A stretch of 48,938 nucleotides of DNA from a virus: positions 1 to 48,938 of the IMG/VR virus record IMGVR_UViG_3300041583_000259; one strand, 5' to 3'. Positions 36,534 through 45,595 of the stretch are shown here, in pieces. The notes under the pieces were generated by a model that worked only from the letters and a program-made list of their open reading frames with translations, was not told the DNA's origin and did not search any database. The first letter of the stretch is position 1, and every line of letters begins with the position of its first letter. The translations under genes and the position numbers were made by a program.

Positions 36534-37427
36534 TTAAACCTCTGTAAAACTGGCAGTTAAGCTAATCTGACCATTGTTTACGTTGGCAGAGTAGTATTCA
36601 ATCTGAGGCAGTGAGCTAAACTCAATGCTAGTTGTTCCGCGACCTGAAATAAAATCACCTTGAGGAACAGCTTCTACTTCGCCTCTAACTTGAGCAATCA
36701 TTCCCGCGACTGTTATTTCGCTAGTAGCTCCGGCAGGCTTGACTACAATTACATCCACCATTGAGTAGGTTGTTCCGCTCACCTGTGTATTAGTTCTAAT
36801 TGCGCTATTGACGGATAGCGGGCTAGTAGTAATGTCAGTTGGTAAGCCTGTTGACCTTGAGTAGGCACGAAGAATTACAGTTGCGTTGCCTGAAACAACA
36901 CTCCCATGCCAGCCAAAGTGGAACCTGTGGTTCGTTGGTATTATTACCCTATTTGCGTTGGCAGACTCAAACGAATCAGTGCTTGTAATGTTTATGTTTA
37001 AGGATTTGTATGGATAAGACTTTGTGTTTGATTCAGTCGGCACAAAGGAAGTGAGTCCAGACTCGGAGGGTATAGGGCAGATTGTGGGCCAGTCTTTTTC
37101 CGTCAGCATTGGCGCAGCCCAGTGCGGTGCTAGCAGGTTTGTTTTAGTGGCATAAGGATCGAGCCAGTAGAAAGGCCCATTGCCGTAAATGCCATCAGAG
37201 TAATCTTTTATGGTGTGTAAGCTGTCCTCAGAAACTTCTGAGTTCAAGGGTCCAACCCAGGCAGCGTCAAACCCCCTGTGAGAAGCCACAGAACGCTTTG
37301 TGAAGGCACGACCACTTAGCAACTGAGCAGTTGTACTAAACCCGGTATTTGAAGCTGTTAGGCCGGACTGTGGGGCTGGTATCCAAAACTGCATTACTGC
37401 ATTACCAAAGTAAACTTTTCGATTCAT
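36534..37427 (-). CDS. Distal tail (Dit-like) minor tail protein
   Basis: A 297-residue beta-rich protein directly after the tape measure, the usual position for Dit. The N-terminal KVYFGNAVMQFWIPAPQ and the middle YGNGPFYWLDPYATKTNLLA are typical of actinophage minor tail proteins. Its start overlaps the tape-measure stop by 4 nt. Confidence 0.65.
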   Translation of the reverse strand: MNRKVYFGNAVMQFWIPAPQSGLTASNTGFSTTAQLLSGRAFTKRSVASHRGFDAAWVGPLNSEVSEDSLHTIKDYSDGIYGNGPFYWLDPYATKTNLLAPHWAAPMLTEKDWPTICPIPSESGLTSFVPTESNTKSYPYKSLNINITSTDSFESANANRVIIPTNHRFHFGWHGSVVSGNATVILRAYSRSTGLPTDITTSPLSVNSAIRTNTQVSGTTYSMVDVIVVKPAGATSEITVAGMIAQVRGEVEAVPQGDFISGRGTTSIEFSSLPQIEYYSANVNNGQISLTASFTEV

Positions 37428-40400
37428 CGAGCGCCTCTTCTAGCTATGCGAGTATTTCCGTTATCTACAGACTGAGCTATCTTTGTGCTGTCTGCATACA
37501 AGTTTACAGGACGATCAGCAACTGCCCTGAGAAGTGCCCGGTCCTCTGGGGATAGATAAGCGATAGACGATCCGGAGGATGATTGTGCACCTGAACCAGA
37601 GAAGGAGGCTGAGCCAATTTTCTGCTGGTTTAGCGAGTTCATAAAATCAACACCATAGGCCTTTACGGAAGAAGCTTTCATTACAAATTCACCATTAGAT
37701 AGGTTTGCAGGAATACTATCGCTTGTTGAACTTCCCGGGCCTCTTACATGGCCACCATTTGCCATGTTTCTAGAAACCGCCAGCAATGATCTGTACATTT
37801 CAATGTAGCTAGTATACATAGCTGAGTCTGTCGGGAAGGCTCTTGCAACCTTTAAGGCAGTAGCAGCCTGAGCTAAAACCATTTGCTTGCTGTCAAACTT
37901 TACGCTTACTGATAGGTCCCTGCCCTTTTGTAGCCACTTTTGAATCTCCACATCAGCCATAGCTGTTTTAATTCGATCTACACTTATTGGACTAAGACCT
38001 CTGTACTGCAATAGCCAACTTAGTATTTCTTCATCCGCCACATCTGGCGTAATACCATCTATAGATGGAGGCATAAGTGTTCTAACCTCTTTTAGCCAAG
38101 CTGCTATTGCCCTGTCAGCCCCATCTGCTGTCATATTATTTATTGATGGTGGGCTGAGCGTTCTAAACCTTTTTAGCCAATCTGATATTTTTCTATCAGC
38201 TGCATCTGCTGTGATGTTTTTTATCGATGGAGGCGCAAAGAATCTAGCTTTTGCTAAGAAGTTATTAAGTTTCTTGTTAGCTTTATCTAAGTCTGTATCA
38301 ACTGGCAGTGTAACTCCGCCACCCTTGTTTTGCTTTGAAACAAACTCAAGTATTGCTTGCTCAGCATTAGAAAGGTTTGCGTTTACTTCAATATCAACGT
38401 CTCTTGGGCCCTCTGTGGCTACAGTCTGGAATTCGTCAAAAAGATCTACATACTCTCCAAGCTCTTCCCTGGAATACCCAGCAGCAATTGCATTATCTTC
38501 GAATTGCTTCTTAAGTGTCTTTATGTCACCTGCAAGCTGTGCGGGCTTTCTGCCAAGCTTTGCCAGCATTGTTACATAGTCTTGGTAGGTGGAAACCATT
38601 CCAAGCAGGCTTGCCCTGTTCTCAATAGCAGCATCCTTGTTTCCTACAAGGCTCTTGCTTTGCTCGGCATTTGCATCTGTTACTTTTTTAGTTGCATCTG
38701 CTTGCTTTTCTTCGTTCTTTGCAAGCAAAGCTTGAATCTTTGCAACTCTTGCGGTATCGCCATACTTTTGAGCAACTGAGAGTTGATACTCTAAAATACC
38801 CCTGTCTGCTTTTAGGTCTGCAAGCTCTGCGTTAGCATCTCTAACATCTTTTGCAGCGTCATTTGCAGCTTTACCAAGAGATCTCCAGCCCTTGGTTATT
38901 GCATCTTTGCCCACTTGCTTTCCAAATTGCAATTCAGCTGTCCTGGAAAGCATCTGGTTTAGATCGCCAGCGTAGTCAACTACAGTCCTAAGAGCCTTAG
39001 CTAATCCCTTAGTCGTTTCTGTAAGGTTATCCATGCCCTCCTCACTGTCACCTATTGCATCTAGTGCAATAGCTGTTTCAGTTGCACCAAGTCCAAGCAG
39101 TAATACCTCTTGGTATATGCCGCCAAAGACTAATTTAAACTCTTCTATCTGACGTACGGTTTTTCCACCACCCATTAGTGTAAACATATCAAATCGAGAG
39201 ACTTTGGCCATTGCTTCGCTATGGGCTTTAAGTATTGGCTCAAAGTATGCGTCAATCTCGCCTTTGGAAGCAGCCTCTAGTGCATCTGTAAGGTTAAACC
39301 CAGCCGCAGAAAGTGCATCAGTAGCATCTTTATTTTTAGCAAGTTCCTTAAAGGTGTCACTTTGGGCAATCGCATTTTGCATCCATGCAATAGTGTTCGC
39401 ACCTAAAGATATAGTTTGAGATTCTACTGCTCCTGTTGCAGTGTAAAAAGCACTTTCGCCCCCACTAATAATGGCGTTCATACCATCATGCGCAGCTTTA
39501 GCGTCTATTGCTGCCTGTTCGTTGCCTGCCACTGCATCAGTGTGCACAAGGATTACTCCGTTGGATTCTGCATAAGCTTCCGTGGTCACACCTGCTGCTT
39601 GAGCGTTTTCAACAAGCGCAGCGGTGTCATTAGTTATTGCCTCTTGAAGTCCACCAAAGCCGCCAAGTAGGTCTTCTGTTTTTCTTATTAGATAGGCAGC
39701 ATTATCGGCAGATTTTTGAAACTCATCACCAAGTAAGGAAATTGCCTGCATTAGCAAACCAATTGCCAGTGTTATTGCCCCGACTATTGCAAAGTTCTTT
39801 AAGGCAACTGCAGTTACAATTCCAAACAGCTTCATGGACAATCCGGCACCTGCGGCCGCCGCTGATACTCCGGCCATGGATGTAGCAAAGGCGAGCATGG
39901 ATGCTCTGGAGATTGCGACAATTGCGTTTACGGATGCAATAGCTGCAACTGTCGCTAGTAGTACGCTTGCAAAGATTACCATTGCTTGTATTGCGGGATT
40001 CTTGGCAAGTCTTTGTAACTCTATAAGCATAAGAGAGATTGCATCTACTGCAGACTTTAGGGGACCTACAGTGCTCTCTCCAAGACCAGATAGGAGGTTT
40101 TGGAGCTGGTTCTGCACAACTAGTAGTTTGGCCGCTAGTGTTTCTTGGATAATGGAGTAAGACTCGCCTAGGAACGTGCCCTCTTCGTAAGCCTTGTTTG
40201 AATCTCTAATAGAGCTGGCATAGACTTCGTAGTTGTCACCAAGCTTAAGCAATGTTTGAATATCCCTAACGTTTTTAACGCCGAGGTCTCTAAGCACACT
40301 GTCTAGGTTGTTACCAGCATCGCTAGATGCTTGCAGGCCCTTGAGTAGAGCGTCGAAGGCTGTAGCTCCGTTTTCATTCCAGGTCGATCCAAATTCCTCA

Positions 40401-41674
40401 GCAGACATTCCCGCCAAGCTTGCATACTTACCTAAATCTTCTCCGTTTTCGCTGATTGCCTTGTTTATGGCAGCAAAGCTTCGAATGATAGAACCACGGG
40501 CGGCTTCCGGTGCAATACCCAAGGAGGACAGGGCAGTGGCAAGTCCGATTACATCCGGTGCTGCGAACTTAGCCTGCTTCGCGGTTGTAGCAATTTCCTT
40601 GCTAACTGCAAGAATCTGAGTCTCAGTTGCAACAGCATTAACACCAGCAAAAGCGATCGCAGAGCCAAGGGCGTTATAGTCAGAAACGTTTAGTAGTTCA
40701 CCAATGCGACCAAATGACATCGCAGCACTTTCAGTACTAACATCTGTAGTGGCCGAGAACTTGGCCACCGTTGCAGTAAAGTCCTCGAGGTCTGCCTGTG
40801 CAATGTTTAGCTGGTTACCAATAGTTGCAATTTCCGTAATCTTGCCAAAGGTAAGTGGAATCTCATTTGCAAGCTGGGTAAGGTCAACACGCATAACCCT
40901 GGCTGCTTCGCCAGTCTTAATGCTCACAAAGTCAGTAGTACGAATAACGTCAGCAAATGCCCGTTCGTAAGCAATAGCGGTTCCCGTAACTGCCCTTATG
41001 CTTGCAACTGCAATAGTTGACATTTGTTGGTATGCAGAGGCAACGTCATAGAGAGCGTACCTCTCGCGAGCCATGCCTCTTACTTTATCTGCCTGAATAC
41101 GTTCTTGAGCGTTTGAGGCCTTCTGAGCTTCTTGCATCTGTGCTTTAAGCTGGCCAGAAAACTGACTAGATTCTTTTTGCCTTTGCGAAATCTGCTGGTC
41201 CGAAAAGCTAGACCCTGTTTGGTGGTCTTTAAGCTTTACTTTAGAAGCAGCTTCTCTGGCTTGCATCTCGCTTTTTAGCTGAGTGGAGAATTGCTTTGAT
41301 TCGTTTTGCCTTTGGGCAATAGTTTGATTCGAAAGACTTGATAGTGTTTGGTGGTCTTTTACTCTTGCATCCATTGCGCTTTTGCGCATTTTCTCGGACT
41401 CGAACTCGACCTTAGCGTTATTACGCTCCATTACCGATTGCTTACCAAGAAGGTCGGTAGTTGTCATTATGTCAGAAGCTTGCTGACGACGCATGTCCAT
41501 GCTGCTCTTTTGAGCAGAAGAAGTAGCATTAGAGCCAGAAGGCCCTGATTGAATTGTTAGCTTTGTGTTTTGAACCTTTTTGGCAAGGGCATCAAATGAT
41601 GATTGTGCAGCTGCGATGTTCTGCATAAACATTGACACATCGAGTGTTAGTTTAGCGTCAAAATTTACTGACAC
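37424..41674 (-). CDS. Tail tape measure protein
   Basis: A 1416-residue protein, the longest in the genome. The N-terminal about 230 residues are coiled-coil with a duplicated VKDHQT...QRQNES...QMQ unit. The core has AFADVIRTTDFVSIKTGEA and LTQLANEIPLTFGKITEIAT, the TP901-type tape-measure domain. Hydrophobic segments follow at about 545-660. Near the C-terminus four copies of a roughly 30-residue unit (PPSI...T-x-A-D...I-x-x-W-L) occur. At about 0.15 nm per residue it implies a tail near 200 nm. GTG start with AAGGCGG upstream. It is preceded by the chaperone frameshift pair, as usual. Confidence 0.95.
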   Translation of the reverse strand: MSVNFDAKLTLDVSMFMQNIAAAQSSFDALAKKVQNTKLTIQSGPSGSNATSSAQKSSMDMRRQQASDIMTTTDLLGKQSVMERNNAKVEFESEKMRKSAMDARVKDHQTLSSLSNQTIAQRQNESKQFSTQLKSEMQAREAASKVKLKDHQTGSSFSDQQISQRQKESSQFSGQLKAQMQEAQKASNAQERIQADKVRGMARERYALYDVASAYQQMSTIAVASIRAVTGTAIAYERAFADVIRTTDFVSIKTGEAARVMRVDLTQLANEIPLTFGKITEIATIGNQLNIAQADLEDFTATVAKFSATTDVSTESAAMSFGRIGELLNVSDYNALGSAIAFAGVNAVATETQILAVSKEIATTAKQAKFAAPDVIGLATALSSLGIAPEAARGSIIRSFAAINKAISENGEDLGKYASLAGMSAEEFGSTWNENGATAFDALLKGLQASSDAGNNLDSVLRDLGVKNVRDIQTLLKLGDNYEVYASSIRDSNKAYEEGTFLGESYSIIQETLAAKLLVVQNQLQNLLSGLGESTVGPLKSAVDAISLMLIELQRLAKNPAIQAMVIFASVLLATVAAIASVNAIVAISRASMLAFATSMAGVSAAAAGAGLSMKLFGIVTAVALKNFAIVGAITLAIGLLMQAISLLGDEFQKSADNAAYLIRKTEDLLGGFGGLQEAITNDTAALVENAQAAGVTTEAYAESNGVILVHTDAVAGNEQAAIDAKAAHDGMNAIISGGESAFYTATGAVESQTISLGANTIAWMQNAIAQSDTFKELAKNKDATDALSAAGFNLTDALEAASKGEIDAYFEPILKAHSEAMAKVSRFDMFTLMGGGKTVRQIEEFKLVFGGIYQEVLLLGLGATETAIALDAIGDSEEGMDNLTETTKGLAKALRTVVDYAGDLNQMLSRTAELQFGKQVGKDAITKGWRSLGKAANDAAKDVRDANAELADLKADRGILEYQLSVAQKYGDTARVAKIQALLAKNEEKQADATKKVTDANAEQSKSLVGNKDAAIENRASLLGMVSTYQDYVTMLAKLGRKPAQLAGDIKTLKKQFEDNAIAAGYSREELGEYVDLFDEFQTVATEGPRDVDIEVNANLSNAEQAILEFVSKQNKGGGVTLPVDTDLDKANKKLNNFLAKARFFAPPSIKNITADAADRKISDWLKRFRTLSPPSINNMTADGADRAIAAWLKEVRTLMPPSIDGITPDVADEEILSWLLQYRGLSPISVDRIKTAMADVEIQKWLQKGRDLSVSVKFDSKQMVLAQAATALKVARAFPTDSAMYTSYIEMYRSLLAVSRNMANGGHVRGPGSSTSDSIPANLSNGEFVMKASSVKAYGVDFMNSLNQQKIGSASFSGSGAQSSSGSSIAYLSPEDRALLRAVADRPVNLYADSTKIAQSVDNGNTRIARRGAR

Positions 41675-41702
41675 AAGACCGCCTTATAGTAGAAACCTAT
41701 AC

Positions 41703-42128
41703 CTATTCTACCTTATCCTTCTCCATCAGACTTTTATAGAAACTTATCCTTGACGGCATATCGGAGTTGTCATAGGTGTAAGCAATGGTATAGGGGTATT
41801 GACCATGAGCTTTCTTGGAAGACTTTTTCTTTTCTTCCTTTTCTTGCCAACGCTGCAGCTCTGCCTCCGCAAAGCAGGTGGCCGTCTTTACCTTAAAGCC
41901 AACATTTGTTGCAGATTCGTTTCTGCAAATCCAAATAGGGTTACCGCACTGCTTGCATGTTTCATCCTCTAGTATCTGCAATGACTCAACAAGTAGAAAG
42001 TCAAAGACTGTCCAGGGGTCTGTGGGTTGTTCTTGGAATAATAGGCACGATGGCCTCAGTCCTGCGCCTAGGGCGGCCCTGATCTTTGTGACGTAACCTC
42101 TGTTACCGTCCCAAGTCAGGACTTCGGT
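41703..42128 (-). CDS. Tail assembly chaperone, -1 frameshift extension (gpT-like)
   Basis: This frame has no good start of its own but is open from the slippery site at 42134-42128 down to the stop. It adds 141 residues (TEVLTWDGNRGYVTKIRAAL and on) to the first chaperone. The extension contains ETCKQCGNPIWICRN, a zinc-knuckle-like segment common at this spot in actinophages, and a basic tail. The fused form, as with lambda gpGT, would link the tape measure to the tail tube protein. If read alone from an internal start it would be about 92 residues. Confidence 0.75.
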   Translation of the reverse strand, partial: TEVLTWDGNRGYVTKIRAALGAGLRPSCLLFQEQPTDPWTVFDFLLVESLQILEDETCKQCGNPIWICRNESATNVGFKVKTATCFAEAELQRWQEKEEKKKSSKKAHGQYPYTIAYTYDNSDMPSRISFYKSLMEKDKVE

Positions 42129-42718
42129 AAAAAACCCGCGTCAGTCAATCCTTCAAAGTATGCAGTTGCAAGTGTAAGTTTTTGCATTGTGTCAACTAGA
42201 ACATCCCAAACTTGCTTTGGGAAGTGATGCCTCATAGTCGTTACTTCGTCCATAGTAAATACGCGTTCGTCAACTTGGCCGTCTGCGTTTTCAATACGCA
42301 CAAGGTTTGCTGCGATAAGTGAAGCTGTCCAGTCGCGTATCCAGCCAGCGTCTTGAACAATTTGACCCATGTGGTCTCGTTCTGGCGGATACTTTTCATC
42401 CGTCTCAGTTGTGACTCTTTCGATTATGGCCTGGCTAATGCCCCTCATGTGAAAAGTAATCTTAGAGGCGATTACCTTTACGGCAAGCTCATTCGCCCTA
42501 GCTTCAAGGCTTTCCAGCTTTGCTGGATCCTGCAACTCTCGCAATGTTTCGTTAATCTTATTTAGCTCGTATGCGGATTCAATATCCAAGAAAGCTGAGA
42601 TGGTCTCTTGTGGGTATGACCTGCCCTTTGCAAAGTCAATAATATTGAAGTTGCTTTTTGTTTGTGCTGTTTCTACGAGGCTAAGGGCCTCGGCAGCTAG
42701 GTTATTTTCTGAACTCAT
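42116..42718 (-). CDS. Tail assembly chaperone (gpG-like)
   Basis: A 200-residue helical protein upstream of the tape measure. NNLAAEALSLVETAQTKSNF is followed by several helices and a WIRDWTASLIAANLVR segment. The last codons GGT TTT TTA contain the slippery heptamer that yields the longer fusion. Normally most ribosomes terminate here and make the short form. AAGG lies 8 nt before the ATG, and a terminator lies just upstream. Confidence 0.8.
   Translation of the reverse strand: MSSENNLAAEALSLVETAQTKSNFNIIDFAKGRSYPQETISAFLDIESAYELNKINETLRELQDPAKLESLEARANELAVKVIASKITFHMRGISQAIIERVTTETDEKYPPERDHMGQIVQDAGWIRDWTASLIAANLVRIENADGQVDERVFTMDEVTTMRHHFPKQVWDVLVDTMQKLTLATAYFEGLTDAGFLPKS
42128..42134 (-). 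promoter_or_regulatory. Programmed -1 ribosomal frameshift site (T TTT TTA)
   Basis: On the minus strand the heptamer TTTTTTA lies in the zero frame as T-TTT-TTA, four codons before the first chaperone's stop. It is the same slippery sequence used by HIV-1 gag-pol. The -1 frame stays open for 141 codons. Confidence 0.85.
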
Positions 42719-42752
42719 TTTTGCGCCTTTTCTTGCGCCCGGGAGGTGTGTG

Positions 42753-42792
42753 AAAAGGGGGAGAGGTGAGTGGGCGCAAAAACCTCTCCCCC
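42753..42792 (-). terminator. Terminator after the major tail gene
   Basis: The arms GGGGGAGAGGT (42757-42767) and ACCTCTCCCCC (42782-42792) are exact complements with a 14-base loop. On the minus strand TTTT follows. It lies between the major tail gene and the chaperones and would boost the tail-tube message relative to downstream genes. Confidence 0.85.
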
Positions 42793-42800
42793 CTAGCTTG

Positions 42801-43883
42801 TTACGCTACAGCTGCTACGTTTACTCCGAGCTTACCCTGTGGCATAAAGTTGACCATGAACTTAACGCTGTCTTCACCTTCGGTGTTGTCCATAAATGCG
42901 TCTGCAATGAACTTGAAAGCGTTTACTAGCTGACCTGCACCTAGTGATACTGAGGTAGCAGTGTTAATGCGAGTAACCAAGAAGCCAACTGGTCGCGTAC
43001 CATCGGTAGCTGCCTTGAAGGCCTCATATGCCGCGTAGTAAGAACCAGTGGTCTCAGATGTAACTCCACGGAAGAAGGTTAGTGCACCAGAGAACTGAGC
43101 AAAGCCTCGCTCCTGAACTGCACCAGTGTCTACGATTCCGCGGTCGTCAATCTTGTTTGAGTCGGTTGCACCCAGGTCGTAACCATCCCAAGCAATTGCA
43201 GATGTTAGCTCGATTGAGCCAGCTGCTGCAATGTCTGCGATTGATGGGCCAGAGATGAATTCATCATCAGTCCCAGTTACGTTTGACTCAGGAACCCAGT
43301 AGACCGAAATCTTACCGTTTGATGTTGACTTGGTTCCGGTAATGGTTTTTAGAAGTGGCCCTGACTGTGCTGTTCCACCAGCTACAGATGCGTTAACAAT
43401 AACTTCACCAGTAGTCAAGAAGCGAGCACCGCGACGAATCATTTCGCCGTCACCGAGCAAGTCAACTGGGAAGTCAGTCTTTACACCGTAAATGCTGATT
43501 TCATCAGCAGCCGCAAAAGCTGCATCGTGGACTTTACCAATTCGCTTGATCAAGTAGTACTTAACGTCTGCATCGGCAAACAAGGCAGCTGCAAAGTTGT
43601 AGGAAGAGTCAGCTGCTGGGTTCTCGTCGCGGAAAACATCTAGAGATGCTTCGTAGTTGTAATAGGTTGGAGTCTGAACGTCTGCATTGTCAACAATAGC
43701 AAGTGAGCTATCAGAGTCTGAGTCCGTCATGTTTAGGGTGTAGTCGTCAGTAACTGCTGGCGAGATGTTGAATACCTTAGCTGCGTCTGTGATTTCGGTG
43801 AGCGTGGGCGCACTCCAGTCAGCGAACGCATCATAGGTGGCAACATAAAGGCCAACGTTTGGACGTAGCATTTTTGTAGGCAT
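42801..43883 (-). CDS. Major tail (tube) protein
   Basis: A 360-residue protein between the tail terminator and the chaperones, followed by a strong terminator. The N-terminal part (RPNVGLYVATYDAFADWSAP, then YYNYEASLDVFRDENPAADS) and VKYYLIKRIGK follow the tube-forming pattern. The region from about 260 to 340 (GSYYAAYEAFKAATDGTRPV, LVTRI) may be an extra surface domain. AAGGAA precedes the ATG. Confidence 0.85.
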   Translation of the reverse strand: MPTKMLRPNVGLYVATYDAFADWSAPTLTEITDAAKVFNISPAVTDDYTLNMTDSDSDSSLAIVDNADVQTPTYYNYEASLDVFRDENPAADSSYNFAAALFADADVKYYLIKRIGKVHDAAFAAADEISIYGVKTDFPVDLLGDGEMIRRGARFLTTGEVIVNASVAGGTAQSGPLLKTITGTKSTSNGKISVYWVPESNVTGTDDEFISGPSIADIAAAGSIELTSAIAWDGYDLGATDSNKIDDRGIVDTGAVQERGFAQFSGALTFFRGVTSETTGSYYAAYEAFKAATDGTRPVGFLVTRINTATSVSLGAGQLVNAFKFIADAFMDNTEGEDSVKFMVNFMPQGKLGVNVAAVA

Positions 43884-43887
43884 CTAT

Positions 43888-44181
43888 TTATTCCTTATGA
43901 TTTTCGTTTTGGTTTTCTGGAGCAGGCTGCTCCTCTGGAAGAAGCTCGCCTAGTGGGCGTTCCCAAATGGTTCCATCTTGTACAAAGCCATCGCCGTCTG
44001 CATCAACTGGATTCAGAACGTACTCTGCTTGTCTCTTTTTTGCTTTTGGGACATCCTGCATCTTGGTCTTTGCTGGTTCTGCACCAACAAGCTCAAGGTC
44101 TTTACCCAAAATTGCATGCCCGATATAGTGATCGGGTACATTAGCGACCTTACCGGTCCGTAAGTTAATAGCGATAGCCAA
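43888..44181 (-). CDS. Hypothetical protein between tail terminator and major tail genes
   Basis: A 97-residue protein: MAIAINLRTGKVANVPDHYI start, VDADGDGFVQDGTIWERP in the middle (a DxDxDG calcium-loop-like sequence) and an acidic tail. The TTG start has GGAAGGA 6 nt upstream, and GGTAAAAT lies further up as a -10 box. It is possibly a minor tail or assembly factor. The family was not recognised. Confidence 0.6.
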   Translation of the reverse strand: MAIAINLRTGKVANVPDHYIGHAILGKDLELVGAEPAKTKMQDVPKAKKRQAEYVLNPVDADGDGFVQDGTIWERPLGELLPEEQPAPENQNENHKE

Positions 44182-44209
44182 ATTGTAGTCCTTCCGCGCT
44201 GCTATTATT

Positions 44210-44641
44210 TTACCACACAGTGTTTACTACGAAAGTAAACGCCAACTCTGAGATGTAAAAATCAGGCACAGATTTAGATTCTGTCTGGGTATAAGTTCTG
44301 CCACCAACTGGCCTAAGCTCTCCTGCATCAAGAGGCTTGAAGCCTACTAGCGAGTTCCTGGCAATGTTGGCAACCTGTCTTGCGGCCATCTCGGTAGGGG
44401 CCACACACTGCACAACGCAGTAACTAATGCCAGAGTTGTACCTTGATGATACTATTCCTCGACCAGCAGCCGCTTCGCTCATGTCGCCGTATTCGGCAAT
44501 CACATAAGGATTAAACAAACCGTTCACCCCGTGAGTAATCTTTGTGCCGCCTGGCACAGAGGTTTCGTAGACATCCTGAACCAAGTCGTCTCTAAGCTTT
44601 GCTGTTATCTGATTGTGCACAGATAGGATGTCTAGGCTCAT
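44210..44641 (-). CDS. Tail terminator-like protein
   Basis: A 143-residue protein in the canonical position before the tail tube gene. DILSVHNQITAKLRDDLVQD opens with a helix, then beta strands (ISYCVVQCVAPTEMAARQVA; PDFYISELAFTFVVNTVW end). These fit the small alpha-beta tail terminator fold. It overlaps its upstream neighbour by 4 nt. Confidence 0.65.
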   Translation of the reverse strand: MSLDILSVHNQITAKLRDDLVQDVYETSVPGGTKITHGVNGLFNPYVIAEYGDMSEAAAGRGIVSSRYNSGISYCVVQCVAPTEMAARQVANIARNSLVGFKPLDAGELRPVGGRTYTQTESKSVPDFYISELAFTFVVNTVW

Positions 44642-45138
44642 TTGTAACCATCTTTACGCATAGTGGTTATTAAATGCTCTTGTGCATTAATAGCAGCGCC
44701 ATAGTTTTGCAAGACGTTACTGCCCTCATTTAGGAGGCCCATGCCCACGCCCACGCCCTTTTTACTATAGGTTCCAGCATCTTGATGGATGAAGTATTGT
44801 TTCTGAGTTTTAAGCCAACCAAAGGTTCCAGAGATTGTTTTAGTATTGCTTTTAAGCATTTTATTTGTAACTGATCCAAGCATTTGACCGGAGTGACCAC
44901 TTACGCCAAACCTATCTAGTCCTGCAACTACATTTCCAATACGAGCACCGTAATCAAAGCCGTTAGCAGTGTTCTTGAAAACATGCCAGTCTGTCCCAGT
45001 GGCACTGCCGCCCGAGATAAAGGTTCTCATGTAATCGGCACCAACCTTGGAGGAGGCATTTACGTTTTCAGAAACATTGAACAAAGTCTCAGATGCATAC
45101 TCTTTTATAATCTGCCTAAATTCAGAAAGTTCAGCCAT
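44638..45138 (-). CDS. HK97 gp10-like head-tail connector/minor tail protein
   Basis: A 166-residue protein in the third connector slot. A long N-terminal helix (FRQIIKEYASETLFNVSENV) is followed by TGTDWHVFKNTANGFDYGAR and a C-terminal helix (NYGAAINAQEHLITTMRK), as in HK97-gp10-family neck proteins. The call is by position and layout. It overlaps the next gene by 4 nt. Confidence 0.6.
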   Translation of the reverse strand: MAELSEFRQIIKEYASETLFNVSENVNASSKVGADYMRTFISGGSATGTDWHVFKNTANGFDYGARIGNVVAGLDRFGVSGHSGQMLGSVTNKMLKSNTKTISGTFGWLKTQKQYFIHQDAGTYSKKGVGVGMGLLNEGSNVLQNYGAAINAQEHLITTMRKDGYK

Positions 45139-45595
45139 TGGGATCAGCCTCCAGATTAACTTCGCACATTAATGTCCTCTGCCAAGGCGACGAAGAATTA
45201 AGCACATCTTGCACAACATATATAAAGTTAGCCAGTAGGGGATCTGTTGGGCTGCTTGTTACAAGTAGGTAATCTCCCGGTCTTATGTCGACCATTTGAC
45301 CGTTAGAGCCAACAACAGTGTTGCCTGCAAAATCAATTTGTATTCTTACCTTTTTAATTGCAGAATCGTTTGTCATAACAGCTACATCTTTGGCGGTTGA
45401 GACTGGCTGTATCCTAGCCTTGCCGGACCAAATTACAGAGGCTGCACTAGTCCACTCACCTGTAACAGCATTGTATTCTGTGCCAGCAAGACCTTGGTGG
45501 TAGATAGAAACCACAGAGTTCATAAAAGATTTAGCCACAGACCTATTATGGTAACTCCAACGAGGGTCTAATGATGGTCTACTGTTTAGAGCCAT
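45131..45595 (-). CDS. Head closure (stopper)-like protein
   Basis: A 154-residue beta-rich protein in the second connector slot. VSIYHQGLAGTEYNAVTGEW, WSGKARIQP, then VDIRPGDYLLVTSSPTDPLL and a final VNLEAD resemble siphovirus stopper proteins that close the filled head. It overlaps both neighbours by 8-10 nt. Confidence 0.65.
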   Translation of the reverse strand: MALNSRPSLDPRWSYHNRSVAKSFMNSVVSIYHQGLAGTEYNAVTGEWTSAASVIWSGKARIQPVSTAKDVAVMTNDSAIKKVRIQIDFAGNTVVGSNGQMVDIRPGDYLLVTSSPTDPLLANFIYVVQDVLNSSSPWQRTLMCEVNLEADPNG

